From: Bacteroides faecium
GTDB taxonomy: Bacteria > Bacteroidota > Bacteroidia > Bacteroidales > Bacteroidaceae
Reading direction: 5' to 3'
DNA length: 64,000 nt
Assembly (NCBI RefSeq): GCF_012113595.1
Contig: NZ_CP050831.1
Location: 1,798,001-1,862,000 of the forward strand
A model generated the notes under the pieces. It saw nothing but the letters and a program-made list of their open reading frames with translations, was not told where the DNA came from and made no database searches. Positions 49,683 through 59,313 of the stretch are shown here, in pieces. Position 1 is the first letter of the stretch. Each line of letters opens with the position of its first letter. The position numbers and the translations under genes were made by a program.

Positions 49683-52574
49683 ATGAACGAGAAACTGCTG
49701 CTTTTCCTTCTGTCCGTTTGCTTCTTCCTTCCGGTTTCTTCCGCGACGGGACAGTATAACTTTATTCACGTGAATGGTGCGAACGGACTTTCAAACAGTC
49801 ATGTCAAGTCTATTATTCAGGATAGTTACGGCTTTGTCTGGCTGGGTACGCGCAACGGGCTGAACCGTTACGACGGTGTTTCGATGCAGGTATATCCTTG
49901 CTGTGATGAGGCTACCGGACGGGGAAACCAGGTTATCTCCGCACTTTTTGAAGATACTCATCGAAGGCTTTGGGTAGGAACGGATGACGGTGTCTACCTT
50001 CAAGACCTCGCGACCGGCAAATTTACTTTCTTTGATGTCCGCACGGCAGCAGGCGAACAAATCACGGGCAACTGGATTCAGGACATCGTGGCAGACCGCT
50101 CGGGAAATATATGGGTAAACGTCCCCAACCAGGGAGTTTTTCGTTACCATGAAGCCACAGGAAAGTTGTCCCATTATATCCCTTGTCCGGGAGAAGACAA
50201 AAGCAAGGATTTTCCGCAATCCATATGCGTGGACGGAGAAGGCACAGTCTGGATAGGGACATACGGGGCGGGAATCTACCGCTACAACCCTGCGAAAGAT
50301 ACCTATGATGCCGTTGCGAAGGAAGCATTGAAAGGTGATTTTATCTTCACCCTGTGCGATTATGGCGATGAGTTGATTGTCGGAGTGCACGAAGAAGAAT
50401 TGAAACGGTTCAACAAAAAGACAGGTGAAGTCAGCATTTTCCCGGCACCGGAGATACATCGCAAAATAATCCGCTACGTGACCTGCTTCGGCAACGAGCT
50501 CTGGGTAGGAACACAGAATGGCGTATATGTGATTAATGAAAAGCAGAACAGCCTGCAACATATCCCTGCCGATGCAGAAGGAGCGTATGGGCTGGGTGAC
50601 GCTATCATTGATAAAATCTACCGCGACCGCGAAGGCGGCACATGGATTTGTACACAGTTTGGCGGTGTGAGCTATCTGCCGGTGCGTACCATCGACTTTT
50701 CCATTCATCTTCCGGGAAAACCCGGCGCAGCCTGCGGACGTCGTATCAGCGAACTGGCTGAAGGAAAAGACGGGCTTGTATGGATAGGTACGCAGGATGG
50801 CGGTGTCTGCTACTGGAATCCTCAAACCGGATTGTTTACCACCGTCCCCGAATCTCCCGACCGCCGGAATGTATTGAGTCTCTTCGCCTCGGATGATTTA
50901 GTGGGAGCCGGCTATTTTAAAGGCGGTATCGACCTTATTACTCCCGGTCTTGTCACTCCCGGCCTTACCGCTCCCTGTGCATCTGCCGTTTCTCCCCGTC
51001 CTTCTTTCAACGGACGTGTACAGACACTTTATCCCCAACAACTCGGCATCAGTGAAGGCTCCGTATTTGCCCTTCACCGCGACCGTCAGGGAGTAATCTG
51101 GCTGGGCGACGGCTGGAATATCTTCCGCTCTGTCGACGGCGGGCGTACATTCGGGAAGATGAAGCAGTTCGGCTATGCTTTTATGCGCGACATTCTTGAA
51201 GACAGGAACGGCACTATCTGGGTAGCGACCATGGGAAACGGAGTATTCCGCTATAACCCGGCAACCGATGAAACGGTCAATTACAGACATCTGCCGGGAG
51301 ACACCACCTCTATCGGCACCAACGAAGTGACCGGCATATCCGAAGACAGCAAAGGCTTTCTCTGGTTTTCCACAGACAGGGGCGGACTTTCCCGCTTCAA
51401 CCCCGAAACGGCTACTTTCCGCACCTATACCGAAACGGACGGACTGCCCGACGACGTGACTTACAAAGCAGTGGAAGACCAACAACACCGCATCTGGTTC
51501 GGAACAGACCGTGGCTTGGTCTGCCTGTATCCCGAAGCCGACAGCTTGCACGTATTTACCCGCAATGACGGGTTGCCGGACAACCAGTTCAACTATAAAT
51601 CGGCTCTGGCCGCCGCCGACGGCACTATCTGGATGGGTACGATAAACGGGCTCGTCTCTTTCAATCCGCATACCATCCGCCGGAATGCTTTTGTACCGCC
51701 TGTTTATATCACCCGTATGCGTGTGCAAGGTCGTGAAACTCCTTTTTCTTCTGAAGGCGTACACCTGCCTTATCGTTCCAATATCAGTTTTGATTTCGTA
51801 GCATTGAGCTACTCTTCGCCGGAAGCTAACCGTTACGCTTATAAAATGGAAGGCATTGATAACGAATGGATTCATACTTCCGACATACATACGGCTTCGT
51901 ATGCCCAACTCCCGCCGGGAGACTACGTGTTCCGTGTGCGAGGCAGCAATAACGACGGTGTGTGGAATCCCGTGGAAGCCACTTTGCCGATACGTATTCT
52001 CCCACCCTGGTGGCGTACTGTCTGGGCGTACCTTATTTATATCATTCTATTATCCGGCAGCTTTGTATTTACTCTCCGTACTTACCGCCGCCGTGAAGTG
52101 CAGAAGATTCGCGAACAGCAGTTATTGGCGGAACTGGCGCGCGAACGGGAAGCGCATCGTACCCACGAACTGTTCCTGAACCAAATCACTTACGGAGCCT
52201 GTACCCCGCAAGGGGATACCATGACTCGTGCCGACGAACAATTGATGTCGCAACTGATAGCCAAAGTGCGTGAGAACCTTGCGGATGCCAATTATAATGT
52301 GGAAGCATTGGCGGCTGCCATGAATATGTCCCGTTCTAGCCTGCATCGGAAGATTAAGTCGCTGACCGACCTTTCTTCGCTCGACTTTATCCGCGTCATC
52401 CGCTTGAAGCGTGCGGCGGAGTTGTTGCAGGAAGGCGAACTGCGTATCAATGAAATCTGCGACAGGGTAGGCTTCCAGTCACCTTCCTACTTTGCCAAGA
52501 TATTCCAGAAGCAGTTCGGCGTGACTCCCACGGAATTTATATCCAGAAACCGGCAAAGGACGGAAGATAAATAA
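49683..52574 (+). CDS. Propeller-TM-AraC membrane regulator lacking kinase and receiver domains
   Basis: A 963-residue protein with a signal peptide (to about residue 22), a periplasmic two-component-regulator propeller made of repeats such as IIQDSYGFVWLGTRNGLNRY and ILEDRNGTIWVATMGNGVFR, a Y_Y_Y domain (SYSSPEANRYAYKMEGIDNE), one membrane helix near residues 780-800 and a C-terminal AraC-type DNA-binding domain from about 870. The DNA-binding part includes NVEALAAAMNMSRSSLHRKI and QSPSYFAKIFQKQFGVTP. The histidine kinase, ATPase and receiver domains of hybrid two-component systems are absent between the helix and the HTH. It is divergent from the TonB-receptor gene and probably controls it and GH36. 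Confidence 0.88.
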   Translation: MNEKLLLFLLSVCFFLPVSSATGQYNFIHVNGANGLSNSHVKSIIQDSYGFVWLGTRNGLNRYDGVSMQVYPCCDEATGRGNQVISALFEDTHRRLWVGTDDGVYLQDLATGKFTFFDVRTAAGEQITGNWIQDIVADRSGNIWVNVPNQGVFRYHEATGKLSHYIPCPGEDKSKDFPQSICVDGEGTVWIGTYGAGIYRYNPAKDTYDAVAKEALKGDFIFTLCDYGDELIVGVHEEELKRFNKKTGEVSIFPAPEIHRKIIRYVTCFGNELWVGTQNGVYVINEKQNSLQHIPADAEGAYGLGDAIIDKIYRDREGGTWICTQFGGVSYLPVRTIDFSIHLPGKPGAACGRRISELAEGKDGLVWIGTQDGGVCYWNPQTGLFTTVPESPDRRNVLSLFASDDLVGAGYFKGGIDLITPGLVTPGLTAPCASAVSPRPSFNGRVQTLYPQQLGISEGSVFALHRDRQGVIWLGDGWNIFRSVDGGRTFGKMKQFGYAFMRDILEDRNGTIWVATMGNGVFRYNPATDETVNYRHLPGDTTSIGTNEVTGISEDSKGFLWFSTDRGGLSRFNPETATFRTYTETDGLPDDVTYKAVEDQQHRIWFGTDRGLVCLYPEADSLHVFTRNDGLPDNQFNYKSALAAADGTIWMGTINGLVSFNPHTIRRNAFVPPVYITRMRVQGRETPFSSEGVHLPYRSNISFDFVALSYSSPEANRYAYKMEGIDNEWIHTSDIHTASYAQLPPGDYVFRVRGSNNDGVWNPVEATLPIRILPPWWRTVWAYLIYIILLSGSFVFTLRTYRRREVQKIREQQLLAELAREREAHRTHELFLNQITYGACTPQGDTMTRADEQLMSQLIAKVRENLADANYNVEALAAAMNMSRSSLHRKIKSLTDLSSLDFIRVIRLKRAAELLQEGELRINEICDRVGFQSPSYFAKIFQKQFGVTPTEFISRNRQRTEDK

Positions 52575-52841
52575 CTGTCATTGACTATCTGAGTCTTATT
52601 TTCGTATGATTCTGAATGAATTCATTCTCGCACGGGTTATGAACTAACTGTTTTCGGGCTTAAAAAAGAGTAAGAGAACGAGATTATCCCCGATACATTT
52701 TCAATAAATGCAGTAAAAAAACATGTTTTTAGAGATTAAGAGCTTTTTGAACGATGAATTGGGATGTGTAAAACGAGAAATGTAAAATAGTTATTTGGTT
52801 AATACATAGCATAATATACCTTATTATATTCTCAAACAATT

Positions 52842-52943
52842 CTCACTGCTATGAGAAAAAATACTCATCGCGATGAGAAAATATTCTCATAGGGATGAGT
52901 ATTAATTCTTATCACCGTGAGAAAATGTTCTTATCACGATGAG
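52842..52943 (+). repeat. Five palindromes at an exact 22-bp period
   Basis: Fourteen-base units begin at 52842 (CTCACTGCTATGAG), 52864 (CTCATCGCGATGAG, a perfect palindrome), 52886 (CTCATAGGGATGAG), 52908 (CTTATCACCGTGAG) and 52930 (CTTATCACGATGAG). Each start is exactly 22 bp from the last. Spacers are eight A/T-rich bases, mostly AAAATATT-like. The array lies in the 528-bp gap between the AraC-type regulator and hppA, about 120 bp upstream of the likely hppA promoter. No gene is seen in the rest of the gap. Confidence 0.88.
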
Positions 52944-53041
52944 AAAATATTCGATTAAGTTTCATTTCATTTCCGCATCGATAATGAATTAAATCCGGTA
53001 CACGAAATGAACATTATTCTATCAGATTTTTTCTTACTTAC

Positions 53042-53072
53042 TTGCTTTTGTCGTTTGATTTCCATAATTTTA
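53042..53072 (+). promoter_or_regulatory. Probable hppA promoter
   Basis: TTG (53042-53044), 20 bp, TAATTTTA (53065-53072), one mismatch from TAnnTTTG, 31 bp before the ATG at 53103. This supports the shorter start of hppA. Confidence 0.45.
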
Positions 53073-53102
53073 GCCACCGTAAACCCTTTAAAAATTAATT
53101 CT

Positions 53103-55307
53103 ATGGATAGCATTCTTTTCTGGCTGGTTCCGGTTGCTTCCGTGTTAGCCCTCTGCTTTGCTTATTACTTCCATAAGCAAATGATGAAGGAGAGTGAAGG
53201 TACTCCCCAAATGATAAAAATTGCCGCTGCCGTGCGCAAAGGCGCTATGTCTTACTTGAAACAGCAATACAAGATTGTAGGCTGGGTATTCCTGGGACTG
53301 GTAATTTTGTTCTCAATCATGGCTTATGGCTTTCACGTTCAGAATGCATGGGTTCCCATCGCTTTCCTGACGGGTGGTTTCTTCTCCGGCCTTTCCGGTT
53401 TCCTTGGGATGAAAACGGCAACTTATGCATCGGCGCGTACCGCCAATGCCGCACGCAATTCGTTGAACTCAGGATTGAGAATCGCTTTCCGAAGCGGTGC
53501 GGTGATGGGGCTTGTCGTAGTCGGTCTTGGTTTGCTCGATATTTCTTTCTGGTACTTGTTGCTGAACGCAGTGATTCCTGCCGACGCGCTCACGCCTACT
53601 CATAAACTCTGCGTGATTACCACTACAATGCTTACTTTTGGCATGGGAGCTTCTACCCAGGCGCTTTTTGCCCGTGTCGGTGGTGGTATCTATACAAAGG
53701 CTGCCGATGTCGGAGCCGACCTGGTGGGGAAGGTGGAAGCCGGAATCCCCGAGGACGACCCGCGCAATCCCGCCACTATTGCCGATAATGTAGGCGATAA
53801 CGTCGGTGATGTAGCCGGTATGGGAGCCGATTTATATGAATCTTACTGCGGCTCTATCCTGGCAACCGCTGCTTTGGGTGCTGCCGCCTTTATCCATTCT
53901 GCCGATACGGTGATGCAGTTCAAAGCCGTTATTGCACCGATGTTGATTGCTGCTGTGGGCATTATCCTTTCTATTATAGGTATATTCGCTGTCCGTACCA
54001 AAGAGAATGCGAAGATGAAAGATTTGCTGGGCTCGCTGGCATTCGGAACAAATCTTAGCTCCGTGCTCATTGTCTTTGCTACCTTCCTTATACTGTGGCT
54101 CTTGCAACTCGATAACTGGGCACTGATTTCTTGTGCCGTAGTAGTCGGCTTGGTAGTCGGCATTGTCATCGGACGTTCTACGGAATATTATACTTCCCAG
54201 TCTTATCGCCCCACTCAGAAACTGAGTGAAAGCGGAAAGACCGGCCCTGCCACGGTGATTATCTCCGGCATCGGTCTGGGTATGCTTTCTACGGCTATCC
54301 CTGTGATTGCCGTGGTCGTAGGTATCATCGCTTCTTATTTATTAGCTTCCGGCGGCGATTTTGCCAATGTCGGAATGGGATTGTACGGAATCGGTATTGC
54401 TGCTGTCGGCATGCTTTCTACATTAGGCATCACATTGGCAACAGATGCCTACGGCCCGATTGCCGATAATGCAGGTGGTAATGCGGAAATGGCAGGCTTG
54501 GGTGCTGAAGTCCGCAAACGCACCGACGCGCTCGACTCATTGGGTAATACAACCGCTGCCACAGGAAAAGGTTTTGCAATCGGTTCCGCCGCATTGACCG
54601 GTCTGGCTTTGTTGGCATCTTATATTGAGGAAATCCGAATCGGTCTGACCCGTCTCGGAAGCGTGGACTTGACTTACTCGGATGGAAGTCCCTTCAATGT
54701 GGCGAATGCGACATTTATTGACTTCATGAACTATTATGAAGTGAACCTGATGAACCCGAAAGTTCTTTCGGGTATGTTCCTCGGCTCGATGATGGCTTTC
54801 CTGTTCTGTGGGCTGACGATGAATGCGGTAGGACGTGCCGCAGGACATATGGTGGACGAAGTACGTCGCCAGTTCCGTGAAATCAAAGGTATCCTGACGG
54901 GAGAAGCGGAACCGGATTACGAACGCTGTGTCGAAATCTCGACAAAAGGTGCACAACGCGAAATGGTTGTCCCTTCTCTGATTGCTATTATTGCTCCTAT
55001 CCTTACCGGACTCATCTTTGGCGTTCCCGGTGTACTCGGTCTGTTGATTGGTGGTCTGAGCAGCGGTTTCGTATTGGCTATCTTTATGGCCAATGCCGGC
55101 GGTGCATGGGATAACGCAAAGAAATATGTGGAAGAAGGCAATTTCGGCGGCAAAGGCAGCGAAGTTCATAAAGCAACCGTAGTAGGCGATACGGTAGGCG
55201 ACCCATTTAAAGATACATCCGGCCCTAGCTTGAATATCCTGATAAAACTGATGAGCATGGTAGCTATTGTGATGGCAGGGCTCACTGTTGCCTGGAGTTT
55301 GTTCTAA
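53103..55307 (+). CDS. hppA: Membrane-bound ion-pumping pyrophosphatase
   Basis: A 734-residue membrane pyrophosphatase from the ATG at 53103 (MDSILFWLVPVASVLALCFA). It couples PPi hydrolysis to ion export. DVGADLVGKVEAGIPEDDPR, then NPATIADNVGDNVGDVAGMG is the catalytic loop with the DxxxxxxxKxE and DNxGD motifs; DAYGPIADNAGGNAEMAGLG and DNAKKYVEEGNFGG are the other substrate loops. The GNTTAATGKG motif has Ala where K+-independent enzymes have Lys, so it should be K+-dependent; Bacteroides enzymes of this class are known to pump Na+ and also H+. About 16 membrane helices are expected. Confidence 0.94.
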   Translation: MDSILFWLVPVASVLALCFAYYFHKQMMKESEGTPQMIKIAAAVRKGAMSYLKQQYKIVGWVFLGLVILFSIMAYGFHVQNAWVPIAFLTGGFFSGLSGFLGMKTATYASARTANAARNSLNSGLRIAFRSGAVMGLVVVGLGLLDISFWYLLLNAVIPADALTPTHKLCVITTTMLTFGMGASTQALFARVGGGIYTKAADVGADLVGKVEAGIPEDDPRNPATIADNVGDNVGDVAGMGADLYESYCGSILATAALGAAAFIHSADTVMQFKAVIAPMLIAAVGIILSIIGIFAVRTKENAKMKDLLGSLAFGTNLSSVLIVFATFLILWLLQLDNWALISCAVVVGLVVGIVIGRSTEYYTSQSYRPTQKLSESGKTGPATVIISGIGLGMLSTAIPVIAVVVGIIASYLLASGGDFANVGMGLYGIGIAAVGMLSTLGITLATDAYGPIADNAGGNAEMAGLGAEVRKRTDALDSLGNTTAATGKGFAIGSAALTGLALLASYIEEIRIGLTRLGSVDLTYSDGSPFNVANATFIDFMNYYEVNLMNPKVLSGMFLGSMMAFLFCGLTMNAVGRAAGHMVDEVRRQFREIKGILTGEAEPDYERCVEISTKGAQREMVVPSLIAIIAPILTGLIFGVPGVLGLLIGGLSSGFVLAIFMANAGGAWDNAKKYVEEGNFGGKGSEVHKATVVGDTVGDPFKDTSGPSLNILIKLMSMVAIVMAGLTVAWSLF

Positions 55308-55327
55308 AAAGTAAGAAATAACCAAGA

Positions 55328-55360
55328 AAAAGGAGACGGAAAACGAGTCTCCTTTTTTTA
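55328..55360 (+). terminator. Terminator of hppA
   Basis: GGAGAC (55332-55337) pairs with GTCTCC (55347-55352), extended by an A-tract/T-tract, and is followed by seven Ts. Confidence 0.75.
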
Positions 55361-55367
55361 TTTCCTT

Positions 55368-55375
55368 TACCTTTG
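55368..55375 (+). promoter_or_regulatory. -7 box of rnhB
   Basis: TACCTTTG matches TAnnTTTG, directly after the hppA terminator and 43 bp before the rnhB ATG. Confidence 0.5.
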
Positions 55376-55418
55376 CAGTAGAATAAAAATAATTTGTACC
55401 TGAATAAAAACAATAAAG

Positions 55419-56021
55419 ATGCTATTACCTTATTTAAATGAGAATCTGATTGAAGCAGGATGCGATGAGGCAGGTCGTGGCTGTTTGGCAGGTGCAGTAT
55501 ATGCCGCTGCCGTGATTCTTCCGAAAGACTTTAAGAATGAGTTGTTGAATGACTCTAAACAATTAACGGAAAAACAACGCTATGCATTGCGTGAGGTAAT
55601 AGAAAAGGAAGCCATAGCCTGGGCGGTTGGTGTCGTTTCACCGGAAGAGATAGATGAGATAAATATCCTGCGTGCTTCTTTCTTAGCCATGCACCGTGCT
55701 GTTGACCAACTGACTACCCGTCCGCAGCATTTGCTAATTGATGGAAACCGTTTCAATAAATATCCTAATATTCCCCATACCACGGTAATAAAGGGAGATG
55801 GAAAATATCTTTCTATAGCCGCCGCATCCATTTTGGCCAAAACTTATAGAGACGACTATATGAATCGTCTTCACGAGGAATATCCATCTTACGATTGGGA
55901 TCATAATAAAGGTTACCCGACTAAAAAACACCGTGCCGCCATTGCCGAATGTGGAACGACTCCTTATCATCGTTTAACGTTTAATCTGTTAGGAGACGGG
56001 CAACTTTCTCTGGCTTTCTAG
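55419..56021 (+). CDS. rnhB: Ribonuclease HII
   Basis: A 200-residue RNase HII that removes ribonucleotides from DNA and cuts RNA-DNA hybrids. AGCDEAGRGCLAGAVYAAAV holds the DEAGRG catalytic acids, LNDSKQLTEKQR and LIDGNRF (third Asp) and AAASILAKTYRDDYM (fourth Asp) follow, and YDWDHNKGYPTKKHRAAI is the conserved C-terminal segment. Length is standard. It is a single gene between hppA and the DUF5723-type gene. Confidence 0.95.
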   Translation: MLLPYLNENLIEAGCDEAGRGCLAGAVYAAAVILPKDFKNELLNDSKQLTEKQRYALREVIEKEAIAWAVGVVSPEEIDEINILRASFLAMHRAVDQLTTRPQHLLIDGNRFNKYPNIPHTTVIKGDGKYLSIAAASILAKTYRDDYMNRLHEEYPSYDWDHNKGYPTKKHRAAIAECGTTPYHRLTFNLLGDGQLSLAF

Positions 56022-56160
56022 TGCTATTTGTTCCCTCTGAACTTCCGTTTTCTACATTTTTTTGCAGAATAAGCACGAATTTGTTACACATAACCGTGAT
56101 TTTGTCCTGTTTGGGATGAAAAAGTGTTGTTTAGTGCTTTTATTTGTTATTAAAATGCTA

Positions 56161-56168
56161 TATATTTG
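56161..56168 (+). promoter_or_regulatory. -7 box of the DUF5723-type gene
   Basis: TATATTTG matches TAnnTTTG, 34 bp before the ATG at 56202. This excludes the earlier TTG-type start at 56166. Confidence 0.5.
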
Positions 56169-56201
56169 CAAACGGTAACAAGAATTAAAAAGTTTAAAAT
56201 C

Positions 56202-57746
56202 ATGGCAACGAACAAACTATTACGCTCTACTAAGTTTATCGGGGTATTTTCTATCATGTTGATTTGCGCTCTTTCGGCAAATGCACAGTTCTTGCGTACT
56301 TCTTATTTTATGGAAGGTACGCATTATCGTCAACAATTGAATCCGGCTTTGACACCGACAAAGGGGTATTTCAACCTTCCGGTAATTGGTGCCGTAAATG
56401 CGACTGTTGGGTCTACTTCATTAGGATATCAGGATATCATTGATATTATTGATGATGGGGATGAATTTTATACCAAACCGGATTTTATGAATCGTCTGAA
56501 AGATAATAATAAACTGAATGTGAACTTCAGTACAGAAATTCTTTCTGCCGGATGGTATAAAGGTAAGAACTTTTGGTCATTCAATATCGGGCTTCGTACA
56601 GATATTGGTGCGAACTTGACGAAAAAGATGTTCACCTTTTTGAATGAGATGGATGGAATAGAAGATAATTGGAGAAATAGTAATTACGATATTAGTAACC
56701 AACAATTGAATATCAATGCTTACGCTGAAGTTGGCTTGGGACTTTCACGTCAGATTAATAGTCGTTTGACAGTGGGTGCCAGAGTGAAAGCTTTGTTGGG
56801 TATCGGTAATATGGAATTGAAGCTTAATAATATTGCAATGAATGCTAACTTGCCTACTAATCAGGAGATTACAAACTGGTCAAGTGCAAGTTATTGGGAT
56901 AACTTGTCTCCACAGGAAGCAATAAAACAAGCTACAGAATTGAAAGCTAAATTCAATAATTATCATGCAAATTTGAATGTTGGTGCAGAACTGAAAAGTT
57001 CTTTTAAAGGTTTGGAACTGAAAGAAGAAGAAGGTAAAGATTACGTTACTGATTTTGATTTTGACAGTGGTAAATTAGGTATAGCCGGTTATGGTTTTGG
57101 TATCGACTTGGGGGCATCTTATAAAATAATGGATAATTTGACCGTATCTGCTTCTATTCTTGATTTGGGATTCATATCTTGGTCTAAATCAAGTACAAAA
57201 ATAGCATCTGCTAATCCTGATCCTATTGATATACAAGGACGTAAGTATGCGGATATGGTTAATCCATCTGATCCGCAAGCTAGCATTACAAATGCATTGA
57301 ATCAGTTGGATGCTGATACTAAGGATTATATGGAGCTCGTAACAAAAGGTGATGTGCTTAACTACGATATGTTGCAACTTGAAGTTGGTGACGCAAAAGA
57401 ATCTCGTAAATCTCGCCTGGCTTCTACATTAGTAGTAGGTGCAGAATACGGATTCTTCAATAACAAATTAGCAGTTGGTGCATTGTCTACAACTCGTTTT
57501 GTACAACCCGATGCACTTACAGAATTGACATTCTCTGCAAACTATCGTCCAAAAAGCTGGTTTAACGTAGCACTTAGCTACTCAGTAATTCAGTCAGCAG
57601 GTAAGTCTTTCGGTCTGGGTCTGAAATTAGGTCCTGTATTTCTCGGAACTGACTATATGTTCTTAGGAAAGAACTCTAACTCTGTTAACGGATTCGTTGG
57701 AGTCTCTATTCCATTGGGTGGAAGAAAAGTAAACAAACAAGGATAA
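56202..57746 (+). CDS. Outer-membrane beta-barrel-like protein (DUF5723 type)
   Basis: A 514-residue exported protein with signal peptide about residues 1-29 (FIGVFSIMLICALSANAQFL). The mature start FLRTSYFMEGTHYRQQLNPA and alternating hydrophobic strands ending ...GFVGVSIPLGGRKV predict an outer-membrane barrel; the overall layout fits the DUF5723 family of Bacteroidetes. Polar loops such as DSGKLGIAGYGFGIDLGASY lie between strands. Function is not known; no partner gene is adjacent. A strong terminator follows. Confidence 0.75.
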   Translation: MATNKLLRSTKFIGVFSIMLICALSANAQFLRTSYFMEGTHYRQQLNPALTPTKGYFNLPVIGAVNATVGSTSLGYQDIIDIIDDGDEFYTKPDFMNRLKDNNKLNVNFSTEILSAGWYKGKNFWSFNIGLRTDIGANLTKKMFTFLNEMDGIEDNWRNSNYDISNQQLNINAYAEVGLGLSRQINSRLTVGARVKALLGIGNMELKLNNIAMNANLPTNQEITNWSSASYWDNLSPQEAIKQATELKAKFNNYHANLNVGAELKSSFKGLELKEEEGKDYVTDFDFDSGKLGIAGYGFGIDLGASYKIMDNLTVSASILDLGFISWSKSSTKIASANPDPIDIQGRKYADMVNPSDPQASITNALNQLDADTKDYMELVTKGDVLNYDMLQLEVGDAKESRKSRLASTLVVGAEYGFFNNKLAVGALSTTRFVQPDALTELTFSANYRPKSWFNVALSYSVIQSAGKSFGLGLKLGPVFLGTDYMFLGKNSNSVNGFVGVSIPLGGRKVNKQG

Positions 57747-57819
57747 AATAGAAATTTAATTTCTCTCTCTAAACATTCTCTTTTAATTAATTCTCTATCG
57801 AAGTAAAAACGTATAATTT

Positions 57820-57857
57820 CAGCCTGTTATCTGTGATTAGATGACAGGCTGTTTTAT
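57820..57857 (+). terminator. Terminator after the DUF5723-type gene
   Basis: CAGCCTGTTATCT (57820-57832) pairs with AGATGACAGGCTG (57839-57851) with one G-U pair, followed by TTTTATTT. The rest of the gap to 58123 holds only the promoter box at 57989. Confidence 0.75.
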
Positions 57858-57988
57858 TTGACGTATTCTTCTATTCTAAAGAATAAATATTGACCATTTA
57901 GGTACGTTTTTCTAAAGGATAGTCACGGAAAAGAAGGCTTTGATTGCTTCTACGCAATTATGGCTTTTTTTAATTCAAGAAAGTGATG

Positions 57989-57996
57989 TAACTTTG
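57989..57996 (+). promoter_or_regulatory. -7 box of the C10-peptidase operon
   Basis: TAACTTTG matches TAnnTTTG and would give a leader of about 120 nt before the first gene at 58124. No -33 TTG is seen at good spacing. Confidence 0.4.
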
Positions 57997-58123
57997 ATAC
58001 ATATTATTAGAATTAGAAAGTAAGAAAGAATACGAAGTCGATACCTGAATTAGGGACAGGGATATTATTATTCGTATTTCTATGATTGAGTCGCAAAACT
58101 ATTATGCATAAAAAATAATGATT

Positions 58124-59305
58124 ATGGGAAATGTAATTAAGGTTTTATCAAGTATTTTATTGGGTTGTGTATGTCTTTTAGCTTGTTCGGATAATGATGA
58201 GGGTAAAGAAGACGATGCCGTCTTCTCTATTATAGGATTTTGGTCAGGAGAGATTGGCTATTCTTGTTCTGATGGAGAACATCAAGGAAAAAGTGGTGCA
58301 ATTTCGTTCGAGACGGATGGTACAGGCGTTCTTGTTGAGGCAGGAGAAGAGCCTGCGCCATTTCATTATGAAATGGATTCTCCTAATAAGAAAGTTACTG
58401 TCCTCTTTGAAGATGGCAGGCGTGGAGAATATCGTTATACAGAGTTGACGGGAACTCAACTGATTTTTGTAGAGGTTTGTCCTGTGTGTGGAAAAGAGAT
58501 GATTATGAAATTAAAGCATATTGATCGGCCTTATGATATTACGGTTTCTTCAACAGAAGGATATATTGAGAGCTTTCAATCTCATTTTGACACTCAATTG
58601 CGTGTTAGTGCTATAGATTATCAACTTATAGATACGGATGGAGAAGGAGATGGTTCGGCAGGAACTGTGGATATTTCTTATACTTCCAATAAAGTGCATA
58701 TGACTAATGCTCTTTTATCCAATCACACCTTATATACTGCAGTATTTACGTTAAACGATAAAGGCTGGGCGACGAAAGCTGATTGTACTTATCAGAGCGT
58801 TGATAATGATTATTCGGGAAGTGGTACATTATACTTCACTTACGATTCTCAGGAACATCTGAAAAGTATTTCCTATTCCTATTCATCAACTAGTGGAGTA
58901 GAGTCGGGCAGTGTAAAAACGACTTGGTCGGAGAATCTGATGACAGCGATGAAGGGAGAAGGTGATGATTATCAGGCCGGAATAAATTATCGGACAGACC
59001 CAGTACCTGAGCTATCCATTAACCTTCCGTATTTTATGCTCTTTAGATATGATGATGATGCAGTTTCTTGTGGTGGAGATAATGTAATCTTATGCTATGC
59101 TTCTTTATTGAATATATTGGGAAAAGCTCCTCAAAGACTGATGGATCGTCTTGTAAATGGGAATGATGATTGGCAAAATATATTTAGCTTCGACTATGAA
59201 TGGAGTGATGGTCGCTTGACCAAGATTCATGATCATAGTAGCTATAATGGTGATGGGGCAACCGCAGAGAACTATGACGCAGAAATAAGTCTCTCTTATT
59301 ATTGA
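58124..59305 (+). CDS. Lipoprotein of unknown function (DUF4595-like)
   Basis: A 393-residue lipoprotein from the ATG at 58124 (MGNVIKVLSSILLGCVCLLA) with lipobox LLAC, so the mature protein starts at Cys near residue 21 and a DNDEGKEDD spacer. An N-terminal beta-rich part (FWSGEIGYSCSDGEHQGKSG) is followed by a domain with repeated Y-x-[SY]-[SD] strands (LYFTYDSQEHLKSISYSYSS) reminiscent of DUF4595. It heads the four-gene operon that includes the C10 peptidase; the next gene starts 8 bp after its stop. Confidence 0.65.
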   Translation: MGNVIKVLSSILLGCVCLLACSDNDEGKEDDAVFSIIGFWSGEIGYSCSDGEHQGKSGAISFETDGTGVLVEAGEEPAPFHYEMDSPNKKVTVLFEDGRRGEYRYTELTGTQLIFVEVCPVCGKEMIMKLKHIDRPYDITVSSTEGYIESFQSHFDTQLRVSAIDYQLIDTDGEGDGSAGTVDISYTSNKVHMTNALLSNHTLYTAVFTLNDKGWATKADCTYQSVDNDYSGSGTLYFTYDSQEHLKSISYSYSSTSGVESGSVKTTWSENLMTAMKGEGDDYQAGINYRTDPVPELSINLPYFMLFRYDDDAVSCGGDNVILCYASLLNILGKAPQRLMDRLVNGNDDWQNIFSFDYEWSDGRLTKIHDHSSYNGDGATAENYDAEISLSYY

Positions 59306-59313
59306 AAACCGGT

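Noticed and set aside
52842..52943. CRISPR array
   Set aside because: Units are 14-base palindromes with 8-base A/T spacers, not 23-40-base repeats with unique spacers, and no cas genes are present.
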